DNA of 36,770 nucleotides from Azolla pinnata (GCA_037176905.1 JBBBWG010000848.1:1-36770); one strand, 5' to 3'. Counted from the first letter of the stretch, positions 10,673 to 22,335 are shown. Numbers and translations are program-made. The notes: generated by a model not told the origin, from the letters alone.

Positions 10673-11990
10673 AACCTGATGAAACCCTAAACCCTACAGA
10701 AAGAAAAATCAGAGAATCTGCTCAGAGAAAGGAGACGATCCGGACCTGATGAAACCCCAAAACCCTAGGAAAGAGAATCAGAGAATCTGCTCAGAGAAAG
10801 GAGACGATCCGAACCTGATGAAACCCCAAAACCTTACAGAAAGAAAAATCAGAGAATCTGCTCAGAGAAAGAGAAGATCCGAACCTGATGAAACCCTAAA
10901 ACCCTAGGAAAGAGAATCAGAGAAACTGCTCCGAGAAAGAGAAGAATCCGAACCTGATGAAACCCTAAAACCCTAGGAAAGAGAATCAGAGAATCTGCTC
11001 CGAGAAAGAGAAGATCCGAACCTGATGAAACCCTAATTCCGGATCTGCTTGTAACCCTAAAACCCTGAGAAAGAGAATCGGAGAATCTGCTCCGAGAAAG
11101 AGAAGAATCCGAACCTGATGAAACCCTAATTCGTGGATCTGCTTGTAACCCTAAAACCCTGAGAAAGAGAATCAGAGAATCTGCTCCAAGAAAGAGAAGA
11201 ATCCAAACCTGATGAAACCCTAATTCCGGATCTGCTCGATAACCCTAAAACCCTGAGAAAGAGAATCGGAGAATTTGCTCCGAGAAAGAGAAGAATCCGA
11301 ACCTGATGAAACCCTAATTCGTGGATCTGCTTGATAACCCTAAAACCCTGAGAAAGAGAATCAGAGNNNNNNNNNNNNNNNNNNNNNNNNNNNNNNNNNN
11401 NNNNNNNNNNNNNNNNNNNNNNNNNNNNNNNNNNNNNNNNNNNNNNNNNNNNNNNNNNNNNNNNNNAATCTGCTCCGAGAAAGAGAAGAATCCGAACCTG
11501 ATGAAACCCTAATTCCGGATCTGCTTGATAACCCTAAAACCCTGAGAAAGAGAATTAGAGAATCTGCTCCGAGAAAGAGAAGAATCCGAACCTGATGAAA
11601 CCCTAATTCCGGATCTGCTTGATAACCCTAAAACCCTAAGAAAGAGAATGAGAGAATCTGCTCCGAGAAAGAGAAGAATCCGAACCTGATGAAACCCTAA
11701 TTCCGGATCTGCTTGTAACCCTAAAACCCTGAGAAAGAGAATCAGAGAATCTGCTCCGAGAAAGAGAAGAATCCGAGCCTGATGAAACCCTAATTCGTGG
11801 ATCTGCTTGATAACCCTAAAACCCTAAGAAAGAGAATCGGAGAATCTGCTCCAAGAAAGAGAAGAATCCGAACCTGATGAAACCCTAATTCCGGATCTAC
11901 TTGTAACCCTAAACCCTAAGAAAGAGAATCAAAGAATCTGCTCGATGATGAAACCCTAATTCTAGATCTGCCTGTAACCCTAAACCCCAA
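10673..11990. repeat. Satellite-like array with ~69-bp then ~93-bp units
   Basis: The phrase GAACCTGATGAAACCC recurs every ~69-70 bp from 10673 to about 11030, then every ~92-97 bp to about 11890. The longer unit carries an extra segment (TAATTCCGGATCTGCTTG...). Every unit contains AAACCCTAA or AACCCTAAAACCC, so the array is a dense ladder of telo-box-like motifs. At least 14 units are visible and the 100-N gap interrupts the array, so the copy number is uncertain. Open frames here are repeat artefacts. Confidence 0.9.
11367..11466. other. Assembly gap (100 N)
   Basis: Exactly 100 undetermined bases sit inside the ~93-bp satellite array. A round length of 100 is commonly a placeholder, so the true gap may be longer or shorter. 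The same satellite lies on both sides, consistent with a repeat-caused break. Confidence 0.95.
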
Positions 11991-11999
11991 ACCCTAATT

Positions 12000-12759
12000 C
12001 CTGATTAGGGGTTCCAAGCTTGTAACTCTAATTCCCGATGAAACCCTAAACCCTCATCCAAAAATTTGTCTCGTCTCATGTTCATTTGCTTCTGAATCCT
12101 CCTGCCTTGCTGCGATTTATTGATTGCTTCTTGCTTTTGATTGTTGTTTTACTCATTGATTCCCTTACTATATTCGATTAACAAAAGTTAGTCCTTTTAG
12201 GATGTAATCGAGTTGGTGCTAATCGATTAATCAAGCACTAATTGTTAGGAACTGTGCACTGATTCGTAACTTTATAATTTTTGTAACTCCGGTTTACATA
12301 ATAAGAGCGATAGTTACGTTTTCAAAGCTCAGTGTAATTTACAAAATAACCCTGATTCTAGTAGGCGTTGAAATATGCAACTCCAAATTTTGTCAGGCGA
12401 TTTTTCGATAACGATATATTTCAGAGCCCCAGAAATCCAATCATTTATAATGTTTTGACACGAGGACGACGATGGTGGTGGTGGTCATCAGAATCGCAAT
12501 CGGTAAAGCCATTTATTAGGGCTGTTATATATGACAAATCTGGGGAATCGTCGATGGAGATGGGTTCGATCCAAAGCTACGTTTGACCATCGTGAGCGTA
12601 TGCGGGTGGCGGAAACGTGGCACAATCAGAGCCTCTCAGAAAACATCGGGTCCAGTTTTGCACAGATTCGGCAACTTGACTTGCGTTTCGGTAGCGTCAG
12701 AACGCAGCCGAATAATCGCTTGAGCTGGCAAATTCGCACGAATTCCGAATCACGATAAG
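12000..12759. other. Non-repetitive interval without a recognisable gene
   Basis: After the satellite come about 750 bp of mostly single-copy AT-rich DNA. Two short overlapping frames (12368-12586 and 12531-12758) show no known motif, and one is partly a GGT/GGTGGT repeat product. I see nothing I can name. Confidence 0.5.
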
Positions 12760-12761
12760 TT

Positions 12762-13044
12762 GGCTTAAGTTAGTCAGAGAGGCAAATCTTCGGTGAGACG
12801 AATCAAGATGACGAGCTCGTGGGTAAATTAGTCAGAGAGACAAGGCTTGATGACATGAATCAGGATGACAATCTCATCAGTTAAAGTTAGTTAAAGTTAG
12901 TTAGAGAGACGAACAAGGCTTGGTGACATGAATCGGGATGACAATCTCATCAGTTAAAGTTAGTTAAAGTTAGTTAGAGAGACAAACAAGGCTTGGTGAC
13001 ATGAATCAGGAGAACAATCTCATCAGTTAAAGTTAGTTAGAGAC
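12762..13044. repeat. ~60-75-bp tandem repeat (4 units)
   Basis: Units of the form GTTAGTTAGAGAGACGAACA...ACAATCTCATCAGTTAAA occur four times with gradual divergence, the first being most different. The extra phrase GTTAGTTAAA is doubled between some units. The array abuts the left end of the segmental duplication. Confidence 0.85.
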
Positions 13045-13532
13045 CACAAATTCATCCTCCATTTCCATTGCTAGCAGAGGTTCTCCAACCATTTCGAGTT
13101 GGTATTCGCTTGCCGCTTCTGTCGAACATATTCAGTTGGCTTTCCTCCTTTTTTATTCCCATTTTCGCATTCAATCGATTTGTAACTGATGAAAGAAACT
13201 CACCTGGAAATCAAGCTTTTTTTATGATAACCCATGGAAGCAGTAATACTGCGACGGATCTCCATCGGCACTTTGATCTTCCCCATGGTTGCTCGGAGGT
13301 CTCGCAGCTCCAATGTCGGAAACAGAGCCGCATCATGACAGGAAAAGACAGCTCTTTGAACCATTTCTTGATTCTTCCCATTCTCGCATTCGATCGATTC
13401 TGTAGCTGTTGGAAAAACTCACCTGGAAATCGAGCTTTGTCGATACAACTATGGAAGCAGCAAGGCTGCAAACAATCTCCAACAGCTCTTTGATCTTCTT
13501 CACGATCACGACAGAAAGCCAGCTCTTTGAAC

Positions 13533-14002
13533 AAAGAAGAGGCTCCACCATAGCCATCAAGTCAAGTTGTCATCCATACCACTTGAGCTATTCAATCAAA
13601 GCTCGGGGGACCAAAACGGTGGCCGAGTTCAAAGCCACTCCATCCAACATAAGGCTTACGATTGACCACCTCGATCATCAGGGTTTTGTGGCTCATCGGC
13701 GGAGACCTTTCTGATCCACAAGTTTCTTTCTTGATTTAAGCCTTTCCAAAGCAAACCACGAGGACGGTGGTCAACGATGATCCCCGCATTTGATAAATAA
13801 ATAGATAGGCAAACGACAAGGAGCTCGTCATCGACAAGAGGAAGCCAACGACCGCCCGAAATCTGGATTAGGCTGCCCTTTCCACGTTCGATGCAGATGG
13901 CTAGCTGATCATAACCAGATTTATGGTGTTCACACGCACGCAGGTCTTTTGATGATGGAAAAGAAGGTCAGGTCAGGTTAGGTTTGGGTTAGGTTTAGGT
14001 TA
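13533..14002. other. 470-bp block present in copy A only
   Basis: Flanks align between copies (AAAGCCAGCTCTTTGAAC on the left and CACCAAATGTAGAGGATTTG on the right), but copy B has only about 20 bp between them. The block has no long open frame, no clear terminal inverted repeats and no obvious target-site duplication. It could be an insertion in A or a deletion in B. Confidence 0.65.
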
Positions 14003-14639
14003 CACCAAATGTAGAGGATTTGTGTGTTTGAAGACTTACCGGAACCTGTTCAATGGAAGCGAAACACAAGTGGCAGGAATTGATGAGCAAATCCTTCTTT
14101 CCCCGATGGCCAGCGCATCCTGGCGGAGCATTTTCAGTGCTTTCCATAACACCCACAAATAAACAATTGCTGTTCTTCGATCAGCTCTACCTGCATTCTG
14201 ACGCGGGCAACAGCTATAATATATATATATATATATAATCCCCACCCCACAAATTTGGGGTGGCAGATACAGAGAACCCTCCGATGATGCAACCAGAGCT
14301 TCACCAGACTATTTCGTCCAAGACAATGGAAAGATGCTTAGCAAGGGCCATCAAAAGCGAAAAAACAAATCCGATCGGATTAGTTAGCGAAAAAACAGCT
14401 TGGCAACAATGATCACAGTTTCGACAGGCCATGATTATTTTCCAAAGGCAGTGTATATAGGTGCTTACGTGCTGGGTTCGTGGAGCATCGGCTTTCCAGC
14501 AGCCTCTCAGATTATTCGGGACTCCAGAAAAAGCGGCTTCGAGGAATCGCAAGGGTCACCTGCGACGGAACCAGAAAACATTAAGAAATAGGTTGGTTGA
14601 AAGGGGCGTCTGAAATGACATAGAATGCGATCCAGACGT

Positions 14640-15145
14640 GTGTTCCGATCAATTGGTTTGGATGAACATCAGGTACATAGGATGCATCTGTGATGATCGA
14701 TCGGTCTGAGCATCACACATCTGTTCCGAGCAATGAAACATCACTCATTTTACATAGAATTGGTCGGAATGAACATCAGCCTACATAGAATGCACAGTTT
14801 GATTTGATCAATCAACCTGAATGAACATCATTTTACACAGAATGCACTCTGTTCCGATCGATCGGTCTGAATGAGCATCGTTTTACATAGAATGCACTCT
14901 GTTCCGATCAATCGGTCTGAATGAACATCATTTGACATAGAATCTGTCTAAATGAACATCATTTTACATCCCTTCTGATCAGCTGGTCTGAATGAGCATC
15001 GTTTTACAAAGAATGCACTCTGTTCCAGCCAATCGGTCTGAATGAACATCATGTCCATAGAACACACTCCCGATGTGTGTTCTAATCGATTGGTCTGAAT
15101 GAACGTCGTCGTGATCATAAAATGCACTCGACATCTGTTCTGATC
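14640..15145. repeat. ~50-bp tandem repeat upstream of DOMON copy A
   Basis: About ten imperfect units share CGATCGATCGGTCTGAATGA followed by ACATCATTTTACATAGAATG and CACTCTGTTC. Units often contain the palindrome GATCGATC. Frames through it are repeat artefacts. Confidence 0.85.
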
Positions 15146-15544
15146 GATCAATTGGAACTTCTCCTCGCTGTTACAGACAGCAGAGATCTTTCTTCCAGAA
15201 CATCAAATGTATGGAACCAAAAACTCTGCAGCTTCTTTCCCACACATGTACCAGAGAAAACGGGCAGCGGTTTTGGATTGCCCCTTGAAATTGACGAGAA
15301 CGGGTGCAATGGCATCAACAGTGACGCATAATTTTCGATCTTGCTGGAAGAGAGGGGAGGGGGCCCATCCTCCTCCACACATCGTTTCTCTGCCTTCCCC
15401 ATTCGAGCAGTTTTGGTGGGACCAAAACAACAGCGTGTCGATTTCGGTCAACATGTCTCAGAAACCCAAAAAAAAAGAATAGCAATCTTGGGAACAAACA
15501 AATGACGGCGGCATTGCAGAGCCTTTCTTTGCCCATAAGATCCT

Positions 15545-15950
15545 TTTACCATTGCAGTGCAGAGCACATAAATAAGATCCTTGACACCATTGCAGTGCAG
15601 GGCCCATAAATAAGATCGTTAACACCATTGAAGTGCAGGGCAGTGCCAATCAGAGAGCAAGAAAGAGAGACAAAGTAGGCCTTCTTGCCCATAGCATCCT
15701 CACCATTGCGGTAGTGCAGCGCCCTATCAGATTCCTGACCATTGCAGATTGCAGTAGTGCAGTGCCCCCATCAGATCCTGATCATATAGCATTGCATTAG
15801 TGCAGTGCCCATATAGATCCTGACCATACCATTGCAGCGAGTGCAGTGCCCATCAGATCCTGATCATATACCATTGCATTAGTGCAGTGCCCATATAGAT
15901 CCTGACCATACCATTGCAGTGACTGCAGTGCCCATCAGATCCCTGATCCA
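15545..15950. repeat. ~40-bp tandem repeat in the DOMON copy A upstream region
   Basis: Imperfect units built around CCATTGCAGTAGTGCAGTGC and CCCATCAGATCCTGA(T/C)CATA recur about nine times. The first units instead carry CATAAATAAGATCC. The array ends about 130 bp before the ATG of the DOMON gene, so it occupies the promoter or 5' leader. Confidence 0.85.
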
Positions 15951-16082
15951 TCTTGGTCAACCAGGGGCTGCCTTTGTATCATCATGTTGTTTTAAACATA
16001 GGCGTCGATCTACACGAAGAAAAGAGCTCACCATCAGCATCCTCCACCCACATCCTTGCAAGGCTTTCGCGCTGCGCGAAAG

Positions 16083-18196
16083 ATGCGGGCGCAATCAGCG
16101 GCAATGAAGATTCTCCAAGGCAGCAGCGGAGGCATCATCAACCGCAGCAGCTTCAGCATCGCCATGTTCCTGATGATGATGATGATGAAGATGATGATGA
16201 TGATGATGATGGGCGCTGAGGGAGCCGCGGGGTGCAGCACCGAGTTCGACTTCGGGGGGGTATCATACAATCTGACCAAGTGCGTCGATCTGAAGGTGCA
16301 GGGAGCGGCATTGGCATGGACTTACCATGCCGGCAACAACAGCGTGGATATGGTGTTCAAGGGCACAGCTACCTCTGCATCGGGCTGGGTGGGCTGGGGA
16401 ATCAACCCTACGCGTGCCAATGACATGGTGGGCACCAGCTCCCTCATCGCCTTCACATCCTCTGTCAATGGCAGCAATCTTCTCCCTTACAAGCTCACAA
16501 AGCGCATCCAGGATGCGCGCGATCCCTGCGCCTGCTCCCCCATCGACTTCGTCGTCACCACCACCGCTGTCGAGATCTCAGGTAATACATACATATACAT
16601 ATATACTAACTAGATTAGACCTGCACAGATCCACCATAGCCAGCCATCTCTGACCTGCCTTTGCCTATCATATCCACGCAACAGTACATACCAGGTTTAC
16701 AAAACAGATCCAAATCCACAATCCCATTGGTCAAATCATCACTGACTGATCTACCTTTGCCCATCATATCCACAGTGCGGTTCATGCCAGTACATACCAG
16801 GTTTACAATAGACAGATCCAAATCCACAATCCATTGGTCAAATCATCACTGACTGACCTAGCCTTGCCCCATATCCACAGTGCGGTTCCTGCCAGTACAT
16901 ACCAGGTTTACAATAACAGATCCAAATCCACAATGCATTGGTCAAATCATCATAGGCTGACCTAGCCTTGCCATATCCATAGTTCAGCCCATGCCAGTTC
17001 GATATACCAGGTATACGACAGATCCGATATCCACAATCCATTGGCAAACCATCACTGACTACGGACCTACTTTGCCATATCCATAGTTCAGCCCATGCCG
17101 GTTCAATATACCAGGTTTACGACAGATCCAATATCCACAATCCATTAGCAATCATCGTTGACTGACCTACTTTGCTATATCCACAGTTCTGCCCATGCCG
17201 GTTCAGTATACCAGGTTTACAACAGATCCGATATCCACAATCCATTGGCAACCATCACTGACTGACCTGCTTTGCCATATCCATAGTTCAGCCCATGCCG
17301 GTTCAATATACCAGGTCTACACAACAGATCCAATATCCACAATCCATTGGCAACCATCACTGACTGACCTGCTTTGCCATATCCATAGTTCAGGCCATGC
17401 CGGTCCAATATACTAGGTCTACACAACAGATCCAATATCCACAATCCTTTGGCAATCATCATTGACTAACCTACTTTGTCATACCCACAGTTCAGCCCAT
17501 GGCGCTTCAACATACCAAGTTTACGACAGATCCAATGTCCACAATCCATATCCAATAACCATCAATCATTGACTGACCTATCTTGCCACGTATATCCACA
17601 GTACAGCCCATTGCCCATACATACAACGCATAAGCCCAACGAATGTGTGCATGCATGCATGGTGAAGGTATGCAAAATCTAGGTATGCAGACAAGGTGTG
17701 CATGGCTGCTGTGTGCGATTCGGGGTGCATGTGTATGAATCCGTATAGATGAATCTATGCATGTAAGGATGAATGGGATGTATGCATGGATTCGGGGTCT
17801 GTATGCATCCATGTATGTACATCTGTGGCGTACCTGTATGCTATGGTTGCTTGCCTGCATCTGGTGATGCCGGCTATGGCTTGCTTGCCTGCATCTGACG
17901 GTGTCGGCTATGGTTTGCTTGCCTGCATCTGATGCTATTGGCTATGGCGGCTGCCGTGCTTGCTTTTTCTGCCTGCATCTGATGAGGATGATGACGAGGT
18001 TTCTCCTGCAGGTGCGTCCATGAGGTTCCTGGTCTCCTTCGTGCTCCCCTCAAACACGACCACATCGCTGAACCACATCTGGGGGAGGGGATCTGCAGTG
18101 ACGCGCTTCCAGCCGCAGCAACACAGCTTGTCGTCCGCGGAGCTGTCAGGGTACGCGGTGATCGACATGGCGACCTCGCCGTCGTCGTCGTCATCG

Positions 18197-18228
<32 letters not shown>

Positions 18229-18826
18229 GGATCAAGGGGATGAAGAAGACGACGACTCGTCTGAGGCGCTGCTGAGCGCGCACGGGATCTTGGCGGGGAT
18301 CTCGTGGGGGATTCTGTTCCCGGTGGGGGCGATGGTGGCCCGCTACGCGAGGAGGCCGAGCTTCGAGCCGGCATGGTTCTACCTGCACGCAGGCTGCCAA
18401 ACCCTAGCCTACGCGGCGGCGGCGACGAGCTGGGGCCTGGGGCTGAAGCTCTGGGGGGAGACGCCGGACGTGGAGCAGACGCACGTTCGGATCGGCATCG
18501 CCGTCTTCGTGCTCGCGACGCTGCAGGTCACGGCTCTGCTCGTCCGGCCGCAGAAGGGGACGAAGCTCCGCCCCCTGTGGAGCCTCTACCATCACGCCGG
18601 CGGCTATGGCGTGCTCGTGCTCGGCGCCATCAACATCTTCAGCGGCCTGGAGATGGTGCAGCCCGGGAGCAGCTCGTGGCGGACCGCCTACATCGCCTGC
18701 CTCTGCGTCCTCGCCGCCATCGCCGTCTCCCTCGAGCTCCTCTCCTGGCTGCGCTACCTCCGCCGCCGCCGCCCCCGCAAGCGCGCTGCAGCAGACGAGG
18801 TGGAAGAAGAAGCTGCTGCTGCTTAG
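16083..18826 (+). CDS. DOMON-cytochrome b561 protein, full-length copy A (2 exons, 437 aa)
   Basis: Exons 16083-16581 and 18012-18826 join in phase across a GT-AG intron. The first in-frame ATG is at 16083. Residues 1-50 form a signal peptide whose core is a run of Met (30-43) encoded by ATG repeats. Residues 51-~220 are an AIR12-type DOMON domain (WTYH 79-82, WVGWGINPT 102-110, MVGTSSLIAF 115-124, NHIW 187-190); in AIR12-like proteins a Met and a His in these regions are thought to bind heme b. A 16-Ser run (224-239) and an acidic stretch link to a cytochrome b561 domain of about five helices. Its four expected heme ligands are present: His257, His292, His324 and His361 (or 360). Such proteins are transmembrane redox carriers, moving electrons from cytosolic ascorbate to the apoplast at the plasma membrane. 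The C-terminus is Arg/Lys-rich then acidic. Copy B lies 6.4 kb downstream. Confidence 0.92.
16655..17600. repeat. ~105-bp satellite inside the DOMON copy A intron
   Basis: About nine units of 95-110 bp carry CAGTACATACCAGGTTTACA or the variant GTTCAATATACCAGG, followed by ACAGATCCAAATCCACAATC and CATCACTGACTGACCT. Units change gradually from left to right into a CCATATCCATAGTTCAGCCC-type variant. The array fills most of the 1430-bp intron. All open frames in it are repeat artefacts. Confidence 0.9.
17841..17985. repeat. ~34-bp tandem repeat near the 3' end of the copy A intron
   Basis: The phrase TTGCCTGCATCTG recurs about every 34 bp, with TGATGCCGGCTATGG-type spacers, for three full units and one altered unit. 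It lies immediately before the splice acceptor at 18011. Confidence 0.8.
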
Positions 18827-18879
18827 CGCGCAGAAGAGGCAGACAGAGAAGCCATGGCCGTCGTCGTCGCCGTCGTCGT

Positions 18880-19490
18880 CGTCCTTCGCGCAGCTGCTGC
18901 AGACAGCTGCAAGCAAGCTCCATCGCCATCGCCATCGCCACTGTCGCCGCCACCGCCGCCACCATCGCCATCATCGCCATCGCCCACCATCGCCATCATC
19001 GCCATCATCGCCATCGCCCACCATCGCCGGCACCATCACCATCATCGCCATTGCCATCGCCACCATCGCCACCATCGCCATTGCCATCGCCACCATCGCC
19101 ATCGCCATCATCGCCGCCACCACTGTCATCGTGATAAACCATCACCGCCGTCACCACCACCACCATCATCACCATCGCCATCACCATCATCACCATCACC
19201 ATCATCACCATCATCATCATCATCCTTGCCACCACTGCCATCGCCGCCGCCACCGCCATCACCGCAACCATCACCATCACCACCACCATCATCGCCATCG
19301 GCCGCAGTTGCCACCGTAATCACCATCATCACCAACATCAGCCACCGCGATCGCCATCATCAACATCGTCCCTGCCATCATCATCAAGATCATCCACTGC
19401 CACCATCATCAACATCACCATTGCCGCCATCATCAACATTGCCATCGCCGCCATCATCGCCATACCACCGTCGCCGCCGTTGCCATCACC
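18880..19490. repeat. (CCATCA/CCATCG)n region downstream of DOMON copy A
   Basis: About 600 bp of imperfect hexamers and trinucleotides (CCATCG, CCATCA, CATCAC) begin soon after the TAG stop at 18826. Poly-His, poly-Ser/Pro and Met/Val-rich frames on either strand are products of the repeat. The right flank (TCTGGCGTGAACGCGTGGCA) is shared with copy B. Confidence 0.9.
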
Positions 19491-19500
19491 AGAGCAAATT

Positions 19501-20258
19501 CTGGCGTGAACGCGTGGCATCGTCGGAAGCGAATAAAGAGAAATCGCGGGGTAGTTTTCCCTGTTGTTGTTCCGGTGCTGTGCAAGAATGAAGGGGGGAT
19601 GCAAAACACGTGCTACGTAGACTGGGCTTTCTTCTACGGATTGGGGAAATTTGTTTTTTTTCAACTACAGAATGCATGGAAAGCAGGAAGTCTGGCGATT
19701 GAGCGGAGACTGTTGGGCAGATAGATATCCCCCAAACTCTGGTTCATTCACAACAGAATCATCGTGCAAATGCAGGTTAAAGTCCAATGACTATATGGAC
19801 TGCAGCAGCAGGCCACAGGAACACAGCAAACGGACGCAATTAATTAATTAATAAGCCTTTCCATTTCGGGAAAGCGTGAAATGTACATATATATATATAG
19901 ATGTAGATACGATACGAGGCAAGGCTCAATCTGATTCTCGGTAGCCCAAAAGACCAAAAATAAACCTGTTTGAATCTCTCTCTTTTTTCTTTTTTTTTTA
20001 CAGTACGATCCGAATCCTGTTGTTTGACATGGTGGGAAAAACAAAACAAAACAAACTTCGCAAAGTAGAACTTTGCCAAAGCAGATACGAACTCGCACCC
20101 TGCACTCTGATCCCGTAAAAAAAAAAGAGCTAGGTATCACCCAAGGTGTCGGAAACCAACGTTCTGCGCACTTGCCGAAAAGACAGATATTCCCTGAGGG
20201 TAATCGATGCAATGGGTAATCTCAAAATTCTTAAAGAAGCTTCGAACCTAACTGGCCC
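19501..20258. other. Downstream flank of DOMON copy A
   Basis: This gene-free stretch aligns with copy B 25200-25925. It includes a short (TA)n run at about 19885-19899, where copy B has (CA)n(TA)n, and a T-run near 19984-19999. Nothing recognisable is encoded. Confidence 0.6.
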
Positions 20259-21299
20259 CCATTTCTAGCAGAGGTTCTCCAACCATTTTGAGTTTGTATT
20301 CGCTGCCGCTTCTGTCACACATATTCAGTTGGATCTTCTGTTTTTCTTCCCATTTTTGCGTTCGATCGATTCGTAACTGATGAACATGAAACTCACCTGG
20401 AAATCGAGCTTTTTTTTATGACAACCTATGGAAGCAGTGATACTGCGGCGGATCTCCCATCAGCACTTTGATCTTCTTCCTCATTCGATCGATTTTGTAA
20501 CTGTTGAAAAAACTCGTCTGGAAATCGAGCTTTTCCGATAAAACCATGGAATGCAGCAAAACTGCGACAATCTCCAACAGCTCTTTGATCTTATTTTCCC
20601 CATGGTTGCTCGGAGATCGCAGCTTCAATGTCCGAAGCGGAGCACCACATCACGACCAGAAAGCCAGCTCTTTGAACCTGCTCAAAGAGGTTACTGTCAC
20701 CAAATGTAGAGGATTTGTGTGTTTTAAGACTTACCAAGAACCAATTCAATGGGAGCGAAACACAAGCGGCAGGAATCGATGAGCAAATCCTTCTTCCCCC
20801 AATGGCCAGCGCATCCTGACGGAGCACTTTCAGTGTTTTCCATAATACCCACAAGTAAACAATTGCTGTTCTTCGATCAGCTCTACCTGCATTCCGACGC
20901 AGGCAACAGCTAATCTATATAAACCCCACCCCACAAATTTGGGCTGGCAGATACAGAGAACCCCTCCAATGATGCAGCCAGAGCTTCACAATACTATTAT
21001 TATCTCCGAGACAACAGAAAGATGCTTAGCAAGGGCCATCAGAAGCGAAAAAACAAATCCAATCGGATTAGTTAGCTAAAAATGGTTTGGCAACAATGAT
21101 CACAGGTATGACGGGCCATGATTATTTCCAAAGGTAGTGTATATAGGTGCTTACGTGCTGGGTTCGTGGAGCATCGGCTTTGCAGCAGCTTCTCAGATTA
21201 TTCGGAATTCTAGAAAAGTCGGTTTCGAGGAATCGCAAGGGTCACCTGCGAGGGAACCAGAAAACAGTAAGAAATAGGTTGGTTGAAAGGCACTTCTGA

Positions 21300-21690
21300 A
21301 ATGAGCATCACGTACATAGACGTGTGTTCTGATCGATTGGTTTGGATGAACATCCTGTACATAGGATGCATCTCTGACGATCGATCGGTCTGAGCATCAC
21401 ACGTTTGTTCCGATCAATGAAACATCATTTTACATAGAATTGGTCTGAATGAACATCATTCTACATAGAATTGGTCGGAATGAACATCATTCTACATAGA
21501 ATGCACTGTTTGATTTGATCAATCAACCTGAATGAACATCATTTTACATACAATGCACTCTGTTCCGATCGATCGGTCTGAATGAACATCGTGTCCATAG
21601 AATACACTCCTGATGCGTGTTCCAATCGATTGGTCTGAATGAATGTCGTGATCATGGAATGCACTCCAGACATCTATCTGTTCTGATCGA
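21300..21690. repeat. ~50-bp tandem repeat upstream of DOMON copy B
   Basis: This is the counterpart of the array at 14640-15145, with about seven or eight units. Three near-identical partial units (21428-21500) suggest local expansion after the duplication. Confidence 0.85.
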
Positions 21691-21984
21691 TCCATTGGAA
21701 CTTTTCCTGGCTGTTATAGACGGCAGAGATCTTTCTTCGAACAGGCACAATGGCATCAACAGCGACGCATAATTTTCGATCTTGCTGGAAGAGAGGGGAG
21801 GGGCCCCATCCTCCTCCACACATCGTTTCTCTGCCTTCCCCATTCCAGCGGTTTTGGTGGGACCAAAACAACAGCGTGTCGATTTCGGCCAACATGTCTC
21901 AGAACCCAAAAAAAAGAATGGCAAGCTTGGGAAGAAACGAATGACAGCGGCATTGTAGAGCCTTGCCCATAAGATCCTTTTACC

Positions 21985-22335
21985 ATTGCAGCGCAGAGCA
22001 GATAAATAAGATCCTTAACACCATTGCAGTATAGAGCCCATAAATAAGACCCTTAACACCATTGAAGTGCAGTGCAGTGCCCATCAGAGAGCAAAAAAGA
22101 GAGACGGAGTAGGCCTTCTTGCCCATGGCATTCTCACCGTTGCAGTAGTGCAGCGCCCTCTCAGATTCCTGACCATTGCAGATTGCAGTAGTGCAGTGCC
22201 CTCATCAGATCCTGATCATATACCATTGCATTAGTGCAGTGTCCATGAGATCCTGACCATATACCATTGCAGTGCAGTGCAGTGCCCATCAGATCCTGAA
22301 CATACCATTGCAGCACAGGCAGTGCCCATCAGATC
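21985..22335. repeat. ~40-bp tandem repeat in the DOMON copy B upstream region
   Basis: This is the counterpart of 15545-15950, with fewer units. A run of 13 C (22438-22450) lies between the array and the start codon; copy A has no such run at that place. Confidence 0.8.

Larger units (their letters stand above)
13059..20260. repeat. Segmental tandem duplication, copy A (7.2 kb)
   Basis: The left end (CTAGCAGAGGTTCTCCAACC at about 13071) matches the start of copy B at about 20268. The right end (TTAAAGAAGCTTCG followed by CTGGCC near 20258) matches the end of copy B near 25924. Order and orientation are shared: sub-repeats, ~50-bp array, ~40-bp array, DOMON exon 1, satellite intron, exon 2 and CCATCN repeats. 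Copy A retains the cytochrome b561 coding segment that copy B lacks. Confidence 0.9.

Noticed and set aside
13560-13620. Possible tRNA-like A-box (TAGCTCAAGTGG on the minus strand) suggesting a SINE in the copy A-only block
   Set aside because: No convincing B-box lies at the right distance, and no poly-A or simple tail and no target-site duplication were found.
14640-15145. CRISPR-like array from regularly spaced repeats
   Set aside because: The units are adjoining, imperfect tandem repeats without unique spacers, in a plant nuclear sequence with no cas genes.
17195-17462. Repeated frames on both strands within the DOMON introns (also 23707-23974), e.g. with a recurring YGYGKAGQSVMVANGLW phrase
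   Set aside because: The peptide repeats are the translation of the ~105-bp satellite; the region is an intron bounded by good splice sites in both copies.
18304-19591. Long Arg/His/Pro/Ser-rich frames over 18304-19134, 18606-19319 and 18854-19591
   Set aside because: They are other-frame shadows of the GC-rich b561 exon and of the (CCATCN)n repeat; composition is dictated by the repeat and no domain is seen.
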